Shown piece by piece: positions 23,121 to 35,995 of a stretch of 64,000 bases of DNA. The position numbers and the translations under genes are program-made. Location of the stretch: positions 1,426,001 to 1,490,000 of the forward strand of contig NC_079879.1 of NCBI RefSeq assembly GCF_029227915.1. Direction: 5' to 3'. This DNA is from Hydractinia symbiolongicarpus. Taxonomy: Eukaryota > Cnidaria > Hydrozoa > Anthoathecata > Hydractiniidae. Each line of letters starts with the position of its first letter. The stretch's first letter is position 1. The notes under the pieces were generated by a model, which was given only the letters and a program-made list of their open reading frames with translations, did not search any database and had not been told where the DNA came from.

Positions 23121-25149
23121 CTCATTTCCCGAACGATTTTTTAAATTAATTTTTCACCACTAAAACGCATAAGACTTGTAGTTTTCAAAAACGATTTCAT
23201 TTTTGATGAGACGCTGAATAAAAGGAGTTTAATCTCCGGCAAACGAAAACCCGCGATTTCCCGTAAATTCCGGACCCGGCCCGTATAGTCAAAAGTATAC
23301 AAATAAAGTACGCAGGGATTAAACTCATTTCCCGAACGATTCTTTAAATTATCTTTTCACCACTAAAACGCATGAGACTTGTAGTTTTCAAAAATGATTT
23401 CACTTTTGATGAGACGCTGAATAAAAGAAGTTTAATCGCCGGCAAACAAAAACCCGCTATTTCCCGTAAATCCCGGGCTTGGCCAGTATAGTCGAATGTA
23501 TACGAAGAAAGTACCCAGAGAGTAAACTCATTTCCCGAACGATTTTTTAAATTATTTTTTCACCACTAAAACGCATGAGACTTGTAGTTTTCAAAAATGA
23601 TTTCATTTTTGATGAGACGCTGGATAAAAGCAGTTTAATCGCCGGCAAACGAAAACCCACGATTTCCCGTAAATCCCGGACTCGGCCCGTGTAGTCAAAA
23701 GTATACAAAGAAAGTACGCAGGGAGTAAACTCATTTCCCGAACGATTTTTTAAATTAATTTTTCACCACTAAAACGCATAAGACTTGTAGTTTTCAAAAA
23801 CGATTTCATTTTTGATGAGACGCTGAATAAAAGGAGTTTAATCTCCGGCAAACGAAAACCCGCGATTTCCCGTAAATTCCGGACCCGGCCCGTATAGTCA
23901 AAAGTATACAAATAAAGTACGCAGGGATTAAACTCATTTCCCGAACGATTCTTTAAATTATCTTTTCACCACTAAAACGCATGAGACTTGTAGTTTTCAA
24001 AAATGATTTCACTTTTGATGAGACGCTGAATAAAAGAAGTTTAATCGCCGGCAAACGAAAACCCGCGATTTCCCGTAAATCCCGGACCCGGCCCGTATAG
24101 TCGAATGTATACAAAGAAAGTAAACTGGGAGTAAACTCATTTCCCGAACGATTTTTTAAATTAATTTTTCACCACTAAAACGCATAAGACTTGTAGTTTT
24201 CAAAAACGATTTCATTTTTGATGAGACGCTGAATAAAAGGAGTTTAATCTCCGGCAAACGAAAACCCGCGATTTCCCGTAAATTCCGGACCCGGCCCGTA
24301 TAGTCAAAAGTATACAAATAAAGTACGCAGGGATTAAACTCATTTCCCGAACGATTCTTTAAATTATCTTTTCACCACTAAAACGCATGAGACTTGTAGT
24401 TTTCAAAAATGATTTCACTTTTGATGAGACGCTGAATAAAAGAAGTTTAATCGCCGGCAAACAAAAACCCGCTATTTCCCGTAAATCCCGGGCTTGGCCA
24501 GTATAGTCGAATGTATACGAAGAAAGTACCCAGAGAGTAAACTCATTTCCCGAACGATTTTTTAAATTATTTTTTCACCACTAAAACGCATGAGACTTGT
24601 AGTTTTCAAAAATGATTTCATTTTTGATGAGACGCTGAATAAAAGCAGTTTAATCGCCGGCAAACGAAAACCCACGATTTCCCGTAAACCCGGACTCGGC
24701 CCGTGTAGTCAAAAGTATACAAAGAAAGTACGCAGGGAGTAAACTCATTTCCCGAACGATTTTTTAAATTAATTTTTCACCACTAAAACGCATAAGACTT
24801 GTAGTTTTCAAAAACGATTTCATTTTTGATGAGACGCTGAATAAAAGGAGTTTAATCTCCGGCAAACGAAAACCCGCGATTTCCCGTAAATTCCGGACCC
24901 GGCCCGTATAGTCAAAAGTATACAAATAAAGTACGCAGGGATTAAACTCATTTCCCGAACGATTCTTTAAATTATCTTTTCACCACTAAAACGCATGAGA
25001 CTTGTAGTTTTCAAAAATGATTTCACTTTTGATGAGACGCTGAATAAAAGAAGTTTAATCGCCGGCAAACAAAAACCCGCTATTTCCCGTAAATCCCGGG
25101 CTTGGCCAGTATAGTCGAATGTATACGAAGAAAGTACCCAGAGAGTAAA
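23121..25149 (+). repeat. HOR series 3-mer / 2-mer / 3-mer / partial
   Basis: A monomer type alpha (ttaatttttcacc, gtaaattccggacccgg, gcagggattaaa) starts units at 23121, 23730, 24136 and 24744, giving spacings of 609, 406 and 608 bp. It is followed by type beta (attatcttttcacc, tttcacttttgatg) and then type gamma (cagtttaatcgccgg, aaaacccacgatttc, gcccgtgtagtc). In the short unit beta switches to a normal aaacgaaaacccgcg 3' half near 24050 and gamma is absent. Copy four continues into the next domain. Confidence 0.8.
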
Positions 25150-27123
25150 CTCATTTCCCGAACGATTTTTTAAATTATTTTTTCACCACTAAAACGCATG
25201 AGACTTGTAGTTTTCAAAAATGATTTCATTTTTGATGAGACGCTGAATAAAAGCAGTTTAATCGCCGGCAAACGAAAACCCACGATTTCCCGTAAATCCC
25301 GGACTCGGCCCGTGTAGTCAAAAGTATACAAAGAAAGTACGCAGGGAGTAAACTCATTTCCCGAACGATTCTTTAAATTTTTTTTCACCACTAAAACGCA
25401 TGAGACTTGTAGTTTTCAAAAATGTTTTCATTTTTGATGAGACGTTGAATAAAAGAAGTTAAATCGCCGGCAATCGAAAACCCGCGATTTCCTGTAAATC
25501 CCGGGCCTGGCCCGTATAGTCCAATGTATGCAAAGAAAGTACCCAGTGAGTAAATTGATTTCCCGAGCGATTCTTTAAATTATTTTTTCACCACTAAAAC
25601 GCATGAGACTTAAAGTTTTCAAAAATGTTTTCATTTCTGATGAGACGTTAATAAAAAGAGATTTAATCGCCGGCAAACGAAAACCCGCGATTTCCCGTAA
25701 ATCCCGGGCTTGGCCCGTATAGTCGAATGTACACAAAGAAAGTACCCAGGGAGTAAACTCATTTTCCGAACGATTTTTTAAATTATTTTTTCACCACTAA
25801 AACGCATGAGACTTGTAGTTTATAAAAATGATTTCATTTTTGATGAGACGCTGAATAAAAGAAGTTTAATCGCCGGCAAACGAAAACCCGCGATTTCCCT
25901 TAAATCCCGGACTCGGCCTCTATAGTCAAAAGTATACAAAGAAAGTACGCAGGGAGTAAACTCATTTCACCACTAAAACGCATGAGACTTGTAGTTTATA
26001 AAAATGATTTCATTTTTGATGAGACGCTGAATAAAAGAAGTTTAATCGCCGGCAAACAAAAACCCGCTATTTCCCGTAAATCCCGGGCTTGGCCAGTATA
26101 GTCGAATGTATACGAAGAAAGTACCCAGAGAGTAAACTCATTTCCCGAACGATTTTTTAAATTATTTTTTCACCACTAAAACGCATGAGACTTGTAGTTT
26201 TCAAAAATGATTTCATTTTTGATGAGACGCTGAATAAAAGCAGTTTAATCGCCGGCAAACGAAAACCCACGATTTCCCGTAAATCCCGGACTCGGCCCGT
26301 GTAGTCAAAAGTATACAAAGAAAGTACGCAGGGAGTAAACTCATTTCCCGAACGATTCTTTAAATTTTTTTTCACCACTAAAACGCATGAGACTTGTAGT
26401 TTTCAAAAATGTTTTCATTTTTGATGAGACGTTGAATAAAAGAAGTTAAATCGCCGGCAATCGAAAACCCGCGATTTCCTGTAAATCCCGGGCCTGGCCC
26501 GTATAGTCCAATGTATGCAAAGAAAGTACCCAGTGAGTAAATTGATTTCCCGAGCGATTCTTTAAATTATTTTTTCACCACTAAAACGCATGAGACTTAA
26601 AGTTTTCAAAAATGTTTTCATTTCTGATGAGACGTTAATAAAAAGAGATTTAATCGCCGGCAAACGAAAACCCGCGATTTCCCGTAAATCCCGGACTTGG
26701 CCCGTATAGTCGAATGTACACAAAGAAAGTACCCAGGGAGTAAACTCATTTTCCGAACGATTTTTTAAATTATTTTTTCACCACTAAAACGCATGAGACT
26801 TGTAGTTTATAAAAATGATTTCATTTTTGATGAGACGCTGAATAAAAGAAGTTTAATCGCCGGCAAACGAAAACCCGCGATTTCCCTTAAATCCCGGACT
26901 CGGCCTCTATAGTCAAAAGTATACAAAGAAAGTACGCAGGGAGTAAACTCATTTCACCACTAAAACGCATGAGACTTGTAGTTTATAAAAATGATTTCAT
27001 TTTTGATGAGACGCTGAATAAAAGAAGTTTAATCGCCGGCAAACGAAAACCCGAGATTTCCCGTAAATCCCGGACTCGGCCTCTATAGTCAAAAGTACAC
27101 AAAGAAAGTACCCAGGCAGTAAA
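25150..27123 (+). repeat. HOR: 987-bp 5-mer containing a truncated monomer, two copies
   Basis: 25150-26136 and 26137-27123 each hold gamma, a gacgttgaat/gaagttaaatcg monomer, a ttgatttcccgagcg monomer with gacttaaagttttc, a tttataaaaatg monomer, and a 176-bp truncated monomer. Unit length equals five monomers minus about 27 bp. The same 987-bp unit appears again at 31789-32775 and 32776-33762, so it was made once and copied within the array. Confidence 0.85.
25961..26136 (+). repeat. Truncated monomer, 176 bp (first of ten)
   Basis: The monomer reads ctcatttcaccactaaaa, lacking the 27 bases that normally lie between the first ATTTC and a second ATTTC just before accac. The donor form is the variant ending attattatttcacc, common in this part of the array. 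Further copies, each 176 bp, start at 26948, 32600, 33587, 36604, 38808, 39796, 40987, 41975 and 43774. All lie between 25.9 and 43.9 kb. Confidence 0.85.
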
Positions 27124-28138
27124 CTCATTTTTAGAACGTTTTTTTGAATTATCTTTTCACCACTATAACGCATGAGACTTGTAGTATTCAAAAATGTTTT
27201 CATTTTTGATGGGACGTTGATAAGAAGAAGTTTAATCGCCGGCAAACGAAAACCCGCGATTTTCCGTAAATCCCGGGCCTGGCCCGTATTGTCGAATGCA
27301 TACAAAGAAAGTACTCAGTCAGTAAACTGATTTCCCGAACGATTCTTTAAATTATTTTTTCACCACTAAAACGCATGAGACTTGTAGTTTACAAAAATGT
27401 TTTCATTTTTGATGAGACGCTAAATAAAAGAGGTTTAATCGCCGGCAAACGAAAACCCGCGATTTCCCGTAAATCCCGGACCCGGCCCGTATAGTCGAAT
27501 GTATACAAAGAAAGTAAACTGGGAGTAAACTCATTTCCCGAACGATTTTTTAAATTATTTTTTCACCACTAAAACGCATGAGACTTGTAGTTTATAAAAA
27601 TGATTTCATTTTTGATGAGACGCTGAATAAAAGAAGTTTAATCGCCGGCAAACGAAAACCCGAGATTTCCCGTAAATCCCGGACTCGGCCTCTATAGTCA
27701 AAAGTACACAAAGAAAGTACCCAGGCAGTAAACTCATTTTTAGAACGTTTTTTTGAATTATCTTTTCACCACTATAACGCATGAGACTTGTAGTATTCAA
27801 AAATGTTTTCATTTTTGATGGGACGTTGATAAGAAGAAGTTTAATCGCCGGCAAACGAAAACCCGCGATTTTCCGTAAATCCCGGGCCTGGCCCGTATTG
27901 TCGAATGCATACAAAGAAAGTACTCAGTCAGTAAACTGATTTCCCGAACGATTCTTTAAATTATTTTTTCACCACTAAAACGCATGAGACTTGTAGTTTA
28001 CAAAAATGTTTTCATTTTTGATGAGACGCTAAATAAAAGAGGTTTAATCGCCGGCAAACGAAAACCCGCGATTTCCCGTAAATCCCGGACCCGGCCCGTA
28101 TAGTCGAATGTATACAAAGAAAGTAAACTGGGAGTAAA
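26948..28138 (+). repeat. HOR: 3-mer of 609 bp, two copies (first shortened by truncation)
   Basis: 26948-27529 (582 bp) and 27530-28138 (609 bp) have the same three types: an A-derived monomer with tttataaaaatg and cggcctctatag, a B monomer with gacgttgataagaagaag and cgaatgcatac, and a monomer with tagtttacaaaaatg. The 27-bp difference is the truncation in the first monomer of copy 1. The first copy overlaps the end of the preceding 987-bp unit. Confidence 0.8.
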
Positions 28139-28341
28139 CTCATTTCCCGAACGATTTTTTAATTTAATTTTTTACCACTAAAACGCATAAGACTTGTAGT
28201 TTTCAAAAACGATTTCATTTTTGATGAGACGCTGAATAAAAGGAGTTTAATCTCCGGCAAACGAAAACCCGCGATTTCTCGTAAATCCCGGACCCGGCCC
28301 GTATAGTCAAAAGTATACAAATAAAGTACGCAGGGTTTAAA
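28139..28341 (+). repeat. Single connecting monomer
   Basis: One monomer of the ttttttaatttaatttttt class, otherwise seen at 21297 and 22107, links the 3-mer block to the 10-mer block. It ends cagggtttaaactc, a small change from the usual cagggattaaactc. Confidence 0.65.
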
Positions 28342-31300
28342 CTCATTTCCCGAACGATTCTTTAAATTATTTTTTCACCACTAAAACGCATGAGACTTGT
28401 AGTTTTCAAAAATGATTTCATTTTTGATGAGACGCTGAATAAAAGGAGTTTATTTGCCGGCAAACGAAAACACTCGATTTCCCGTATATCCCGGACTCGC
28501 CCGTATAGTCGAATGTATACAAAGAAAGTACCCAGGGAGTAAACTCATTTCCCAAACGATGCTTTAAATTATTTTTTCACCACTAAAACGCATGAGACTT
28601 GTAGTTTTCAAAAATGATTTCATTTTTGGTGAGACGCCGAATAAAAGGAGTTTAATCTCCGGCAAACAAAAACCCGCGATTTCCCGTAAATCGCGGACCC
28701 GGCCCGTATAGTCGAATGTATACAAAGAAAGTAAACTGGGAGTAAACTCTTTTCTCGAACGATTTTTTAAATTATTTTTTCACCACTAAAACGCATGAGA
28801 CTTGTAGTTTATAAAAATGATTTCATTTTTGATGAGACGCTGAATAAAAGGAGTTTAATTTCCGGCAAACAAAAACCCGCGATTTCCCGTAAATCCCGGA
28901 CCCGGCCCGTATAGTCGAATGTATTCAAAGAAAGTAAACTGGGAGTAAACTCATTTCCCGAACGATTTTTTAAATTATTTTTTCACCACTAAAACGCATG
29001 AGACTTGAAGTTTTCAAAAATGTTTTCATTTCTGATGAGACGCTAAATAAAAGAGGTTTAATCGCCGGCAAACGAAAACCCGCGATTTCCCGTAAATCCC
29101 GGGCTTGGCCCGTATAGTCGAATGTATACAAAGAAAGTACCCAGAGAGTAAACTCTTTTCCCGAACGATTTTTTAAATTATTTTTTCACCACTAAAACGC
29201 ATAAGACTTGTAGTTTATAAAAATGATTTTATTTTTGATGAGACGCTGAATAAAAGGAGTTTAGTTGCCGGGAAACGAAAACCTGCAATTTCCCTTAAAT
29301 CCCGGACTCGGCCTGTATAGTCAAAAGTATACAAAGAAAGTACGCAGGGAGTAAACTCATTTCCCGAACGATTCTTTAAATTATTATTTCACCACTAAAA
29401 CGCATGAGACTTGTAGTTTACAAAAATGTTTTCATTCTTGATAAGACGCTGAAAAAAAAAAGTTTAATCGCGGGCAAACGAAAACCCGAGATTTCCCGTA
29501 AATCCCGGGCTTGACCCCTATAGTCAAAAGTACACAAAGAAAGTACCCAGGCAGTAAACTCATTTTTGGAACGTTTTTTTGAATTATCTTTTCACCACTA
29601 TAACGCATGAGACTTGTAGTATTCAAAAATGTTTTCATTTTTGATGGGACGCTGAATAGAAGAAGTTTAATCGCCGCCAAACGAAAACCCGCGATTTCCC
29701 GTAAATCCCGGACCCGGCCCGTATAGTCGAACGTATACAAAGAAAGTAAACTGGGAGTAAACTCATTTCCCGAACGATTTTTTAAATTAATTTTTCACCA
29801 CTAAAACGCATAAGACTTGTAGTTTTCAAAAACGATTTCATTTTTGATGAGACGCTGAATAAAAGGAGTTTTATCTCCGGCAAACGAAAACACGCGATTT
29901 CCCGTAAATTCCGGACCCGGCCCGTATAGTCAAAAGTATACAAATAAAGTACGCAGGGATTAAACTCATTTCCCGAACGATTCTTTAAATTATCTTTTCA
30001 CCACTAAAACGCATGAGACTTGTAGTTTTCAAAAATGATTTCACTTTTGATGAGACGCTGAATAAAAGAAGTTTAATCGCCGGCAAACAAAAACCCGCTA
30101 TTTCCCGTAAATCCCGGGCTTGGCCAGTATAGTCGAATGTATACGAAGAAAGTACCCAGAGAGTAAACTCATTTCCCGAACGATTTTTTAAATTATTTTT
30201 TCACCACTAAAACGCATGAGACTTGTAGTTTTCAAAAATGATTTCATTTTTGATGAGACGCTGAATAAAAGCAGTTTAATCGCCGGCAAACGAAAACCCA
30301 CGATTTCCCGTAAATCCCGGACTCGGCCCGTGTAGTCAAAAGTATACAAAGAAAGTACGCAGGGAGTAAACTCATTTCCCGAACGATTCTTTAAATTTTT
30401 TTTCACCACTAAAACGCATGAGACTTGTAGTTTTCAAAAATGATTTCATTTTTGATGAGACGCTGAATAAAAGGAGTTTAATTGCCGGCAAACGAAAACA
30501 CTCGCTTTCCCGTATATCCCGGACTCGCCCGTATAGTCGAATGTATAGAAAGAAAGTACCCAGGGAGTAAACTCATTTCCCAAACGATGCTTTAAATTAT
30601 TTTTTCACCACTAAAACGCATGAGACTTGTAGTTTTCAAAAATGATTTCATTTTTGGTGAGACGCCGAATAAAAGGAGTTTAATCTCCAGCAAACAAAAA
30701 CCCGCGATTTCCCGTAAATCCCGGACCCGGCCGTATAGTCGAATGTATACAAAGAAAGTAAACTGGGAGTAAACTCTTTTCTCGAACGATTTTTTAAATT
30801 ATTTTTTCACCACTAAAACGCATGAGACTTGTAGTTTATAAAAATGATTTCATTTCTGATGGGACGCTGAATAAAAGGAGTTTAATCGCCGGCAAACGAA
30901 AACCTGCAATTTCCCTTAAATCCTGGACTCGGCCTGTATAGTCAAAAGTATACAAAGAAAGTACGCAGGAAGTAAACTCATTTCCCGAACGATTTTTTAA
31001 ATTATTTTTTCACCACTAAAACGCATGAGACTTGAAGTTTTCAAAAATGTTTTCATTTCTGATGAGACGCTAAATAAAAGAGGTTTAATCGCCGGCAAAC
31101 GAAAACCCGCGATTTCCCGTAAATCCCGGGCTTGGCCCGTATAGTCGAATGTATACAAAGAAAGTACCCAGAGAGTAAACTCTTTTCCCGAACGATTTTT
31201 TAAATTATTTTTTCACCACTAAAACGCATAAGACTTGTAGTTTATAAAATTGATTTCATTTTTGATGAGACGTTGAATAAAAGGAGTTTAGTCGCCGGCA

Positions 31301-31991
31301 AACGAAAACCTGCAATTTCCCTTAAATCCCGGACTCGGCCTGTATAGTCAAAAGTATACAAAGAAAGTACGCAGGGAGTAAACTCATTTCCCGAACGATT
31401 CTTTAAATTATTATTTCACCACTAAAACGCATGAGACTTGTAGTTTACAAAAATGTTTTCATTCTTGATAAGACGCTGAAAAAAAAAAGTTTAATCGCGG
31501 GCAAACGAAAACCCGCGATTTCCCGTAAATTCCGGACCCGGCCCGTATAGTCAAAAGTATACAAATAAAGTACGCAGGGATTAAACTCATTTCCCGAACG
31601 ATTCTTTAAATTATCTTTTCACCACTAAAACGCATGAGACTTGTAGTTTTCAAAAATGATTTCACTTTTGATGAGACGCTGAATAAAAGAAGTTTAATCG
31701 CCGGCAAACAAAAACCCGCTATTTCCCGTAAATCCCGGGCTTGGCCAGTATAGTCGAATGTATACGAAGAAAGTACCCAGAGAGTAAACTCATTTCCCGA
31801 ACGATTTTTTAAATTATTTTTTCACCACTAAAACGCATGAGACTTGTAGTTTTCAAAAATGATTTCATTTTTGATGAGACGCTGAATAAAAGCAGTTTAA
31901 TCGCCGGCAAACGAAAACCCACGATTTCCCGTAAATCCCGGACTCGGCCCGTGTAGTCAAAAGTATACAAAGAAAGTACGCAGGGAGTAAA
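28342..31991 (+). repeat. HOR: 10-mer (28342-30370) and its 8-mer derivative (30371-31991)
   Basis: Copy 1 order: cactcgatttcccg monomer, gtgagacgccg monomer, ctcttttctcgaacg monomer, gaagttttc monomer, a tttataaaaatg monomer, A, B, alpha, beta, gamma. Copy 2 has the same order but A is fused directly to the 3' part of alpha, removing B and the alpha 5' part, a net loss of two monomers. Gamma-to-gamma distance is 1621 bp. A third, longer-surviving copy of the same order starts at 34169. Confidence 0.85.
31383..31585 (+). repeat. Chimeric monomer A/alpha (recombination joint)
   Basis: The 5' part is type A (cattcttgataagac, poly-A run, tcgcgggcaaacg). The 3' part from about 31510 is type alpha (cccgcgatttcccg, gtaaattccggacccgg, caaataaagtacgc, ggattaaa). 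In sister copies at 29356 and 34978, A, B and alpha are separate monomers. The length stays 203 bp, so the joint is in register, as expected for unequal crossing-over or gene conversion in the shared caaacgaaaacccg block. Confidence 0.85.
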
Positions 31992-33762
31992 CTCATTTCC
32001 CGAACGATTCTTTAAATTTTTTTTCACCACTAAAACGCATGAGACTTGTAGTTTTCAAAAATGTTTTCATTTTTGATGAGACGTTGAATAAAAGAAGTTA
32101 AATCGCCGGCAATCAAAAACCCGCGATTTCCTGTAAATCCCGGGCCTGGCCCGTATAATCCAATGTTTGCAAAGAAAGTACCCAGTGAGTAAATTGATTT
32201 CCCGAGCGATTCTTTAAATTATTTTTTCACCACTAAAACGCATGAGACTTAAAGTTTTCAAAAATGTTTTCATTTCTGATGAGACGTTAATAAAAAGAGA
32301 TTTAATCGCCGGCAAACGAAAACCCGCGATTTCCCGTAAATCCCGGGGTTGGCCCGTATAGTCGAATGTATACAAAGAAAGTACCCAGGGAGTAAACTCA
32401 TTTCCCGAACGATTTTTTAAATTATTTTTTCACCACTAAAACGCATGAGACTTGTAGTTTATAAAAATGATTTCATTTTTGATGAGACGCTGAATAAAAG
32501 GAGTTTAATCGCCGGCAAACGAAAACCCGCGATTTCCCTTAAATCCCGGACTCGGCCTGTATAGTCAAAAGTATACAAAGAAAGTACGCAGGGAGTAAAC
32601 TCATTTCACCACTAAAACGCATGAGACTTGTAGTTTTTAAAAATGATTTCACTTTTGATGAGACGCTGAATAAAAGAAGTTTAATCGCCGGCAAACAAAA
32701 ACCCGCTATTTTCCGTAAATTCCGGGCTTGGCCAGTATAGTCGAATGTATACGAAGAAAGTACCCAGAGAGTAAACTCATTTCCCGAACGATTTTTTAAA
32801 TTATTTTTTCACCACTAAAACGCATGAGACTTGTAGTTTTCAAAAATGATTTCATTTTTGATGAGACGCTGAATAAAAGCAGTTTAATCGCCGGCAAACG
32901 AAAACCCACGATTTCCCGTAAATCCCGGACTCGGCCCGTGTAGTCAAAAGTATACAAAGAAAGTACGCAGGGAGTAAACTCATTTCCCGAACGATTCTTT
33001 AAATTTTTTTTCACCACTAAAACGCATGAGACTTGTAGTTTTTAAAAATGTTTTCATTTTTGATGAGACGTTGAATAAAAGAAGTTAAATCGCCGGCAAT
33101 CGAAAACCCGCGATTTCCTGTAAATCCCGGGACTGGCCCGTATAATCCAATGTATGCAAAGAAAGTACCCAGTGAGTAAATTGATTTCCCGAGCGATTCT
33201 TTAAATTATTTTTTCACCACTAAAACGCATGAGACTTAATGTTTTCAAAAATGTTTTCATTTCTGATGAGACGTTAATAAAAAGAGATTTAATCGCCGGC
33301 AAACGAAAACTCGCGATTTCCCGTAAATCCCGGGCTTGGCCCGTATAGTCGAATGTATACAAAGAAAGTACCCAGGGAGTAAACTCATTTCCCGAACGAT
33401 TTTTTAAATTATTTTTTCACCACTAAAACGCATGAGACTTGTAGTTTATAAAAATGATTTCATTTTTGATGAGACGCTGAATAAAAGGAGTTTAATCGCC
33501 GGCAAACGAAAACCCGCGATTTCCCTTAAATCCCGGACTCGGCCTGTATAGTCAAAAGTATACAAAGAAAGTACGCAGGGAGTAAACTCATTTCACCACT
33601 AAAACGCATGAGACTTGTAGTTTTCAAAAATGTGTTCATTCTTGATAAGACGCTGAAACAAAAAAGTTTAATCGCGGGCAAACGAAAACCCGAGATTTCC
33701 CGTAAATCCCAGGCTTGACCCTTATAGTCAAAAGTACACAAAGAAAGTACCCAGGCAGTAAA
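31789..33762 (+). repeat. Second pair of 987-bp 5-mer units
   Basis: 31789-32775 and 32776-33762 repeat the unit described at 25150. The first ends in a truncated monomer with a beta 3' half (cccgctattttccg), the second in a truncated monomer with an A 3' half (gtgttcattcttgataag). This mirrors the pair at 25150-27123, where the first truncated monomer also has a beta 3' half and the second an A 3' half, so the two 2-kb pairs look related by one larger duplication. Confidence 0.8.
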
Positions 33763-34168
33763 CTCATTTTTAGAACGTTTTTTTGAATTATCTTTTCACC
33801 ACTATAACGCATGAGACTTGTAGTATTCAAAAATGTTTTCATTTTTGATGGGACGCTAATAAGAAGAAGTTTAATCGCCGGCAAACGAAAACCCGCGATA
33901 TCCCGTAAATCCCGGGCCTGGCCCGTATTGTCGAATGCATACAAAGAAAGTACTCAGTCAGTAAACTAATTTCCCGAACGATTCTTTAAATTATTTTTTC
34001 ACCACTAAAACGCATGAGACTTGTAGTTTACAAAAATGTTTTCATTTTTGATGAGACGCTAAATAAAAGAGGTTTAATCGCCGGCAAACGAAAACCCGCG
34101 ATTTCCCGTAAATCCCGGGCTTGGCCCGAATAGTTCAATGTATACAAAGAAAGTACCCAGGGAGTAAA
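33763..34168 (+). repeat. Two connecting monomers (B and tttacaaaaatg type)
   Basis: A B monomer (33763) and a tagtttacaaaaatg monomer (33966) link the 987-bp block to the third copy of the 10-mer order. The plus-strand frame open at 34217-34414 begins just after this and is not a gene: it crosses a monomer joint and contains only repeat sequence. Confidence 0.7.
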
Positions 34169-35995
34169 CTCATTTCCCGAACGATTTTTTAAATTATTTT
34201 TTCACCACTAAAACGCATGAGACTTGTAGTTTTCAAAAATGATTTCATTTTTGGTGAGACGCCGAATAAAAGGAGTTTAATCCCCGGCAAACAAAAACCC
34301 GCGATTTCCCGTAAATCCCGGACCCGGCCCGTAAAGTCGAATGTATACAAAGAAAGTAAACTGGGAGTAAACTCTTTTCTCGAACGATTTTTTAAATTAT
34401 TTTTTCACCACTAAAACGCATGAGACTTGTAGTTTATAAAAATGATTTCATTTTTGATGAGACGCTGAATAAAAGGAGTTTAATCGCCGGCAAACGAAAA
34501 CCTGCAATTTCCCTTAAATCCCGGACTCGGCCTGTATAGTCAAAAGTATACAAAGAAAGTACGCAGGAAGTAAACTCATTTCCCGAACGATTTTTTAAAT
34601 TATTTTTTCACCACTAAAACGCATGAGACTTGAAGTTTTCAAAAATGTTTTCATTTCTGATGAGACGCTAAATAAAAGAGGTTTAATCGCCGGCAAACGA
34701 AAACCCGCGATTTCCCGTAAATCCCGGGCTTGGCCCGGATAGTCGAATGTATGCAAAGAAAGTACCCAGGGAGTAAACTCTTTTCCCGAACGATTTTTTG
34801 AATTATTTTTTCACCACTAAAACGCATAAGACTTGTAGTTTATAAAAATGATTTCATTTTTGATGAGACGCTGAATAAAAGGAGTTTAGTCGCCAGCAAA
34901 CGAAAACCTGCAATTTCCCTTAAATCCCGGACTCGGCCTGTATAGTCAAAAGTATACAAAGAAAGTACGCAGGGAGTAAACTCATTTCCCGAACGATTCT
35001 TTAAATTATTATTTCAGCACTAAAACGCATGAGACTTGTAGTTTACAAAAATGTTTTCATTCTTGATAAGACGCTGAAAAAAAAAAGTTTAATCGCGGGC
35101 AAACGAAAACCCGAGATTTCCAGTAAATCCCGGGCTTGACCCCTATAGTCAAAAGTACACAAAGAAAGTACCCAGGCAGTAAACTCATTTTTGGAACGTT
35201 TTTTTGAATTATCTTTTCACCACTATAACGCATGAGACTTGTAGTATTCAAAAATGTTTTCATTTTTGATGGGACGCTGAATAGAAGAAGTTTAATCGCC
35301 GGCAAACGAAAACCCGCGATTTCCCGTAAATCCCGGACCCGGCCCGTATAGTCGAATGTATACAAAGAAAGTAAACTGGGAGTAAACTCATTTCCCGAAC
35401 GATTTTTTAAATTAATTTTTCACCACTAAAACGCATAAGACTTGTAGTTTTCAAAAACGATTTCATTTTTGATGAGACGCTGAATAAAAGGAGTTTAATC
35501 TCCGGCAAACGAAAACCCGCGATTTCCCGTAAATTCCGGACCCGGCCCGTATAGTCAAAAGTATACAAATAAAGTACGCAGGGATTAAACTCATTTCCCG
35601 AACGATTCTTTAAATTATCTTTTCACCACTAAAACGCATGAGACTTGTAGTTTTCAAAAATGATTTCACTTTTGATGAGACGCTGAATAAAAGAAGTTTA
35701 ATCGCCGGCAAACAAAAACCCGCTATTTCCCGTAAATCCCGGGCTTGGCCAGTATAGTCGAATGTATACGAAGAAAGTACCCAGAGAGTAAACTCATTTC
35801 CCAAACGATTTTTTAAATTATTTTTTCACCACTAAAACGCATGAGACTTGTAGTTTTCAAAAATGATTTCATTTTTGATGAGACGCTGAATAAAAGCAGT
35901 TTAATCGCCGGCAAACGAAAACCCACGATTTCCCGTAAATCCCGGACTCGGCCCGTGTAGTCAAAAGTATACAAAGAAAGTACGCAGGGAGTAAA
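34169..35995 (+). repeat. Third copy of the 10-mer order (nine monomers, ends with gamma)
   Basis: Order from 34169: gtgagacgccg monomer, ctcttttctcgaacg monomer, gaagttttc monomer, tttataaaaatg monomer, A (34978), B, alpha, beta, gamma (35793). The distance from the first to gamma is 1624 bp, equal to the same interval in 28544-30168. It therefore retains the full A-B-alpha order lost in the 8-mer at 30371-31991 and shows which form is ancestral. Confidence 0.8.

Noticed and set aside
34217-34414. A plus-strand open frame of 65 codons
   Set aside because: It is made wholly of satellite sequence across a monomer joint, and most other monomers have stops in the corresponding frame.
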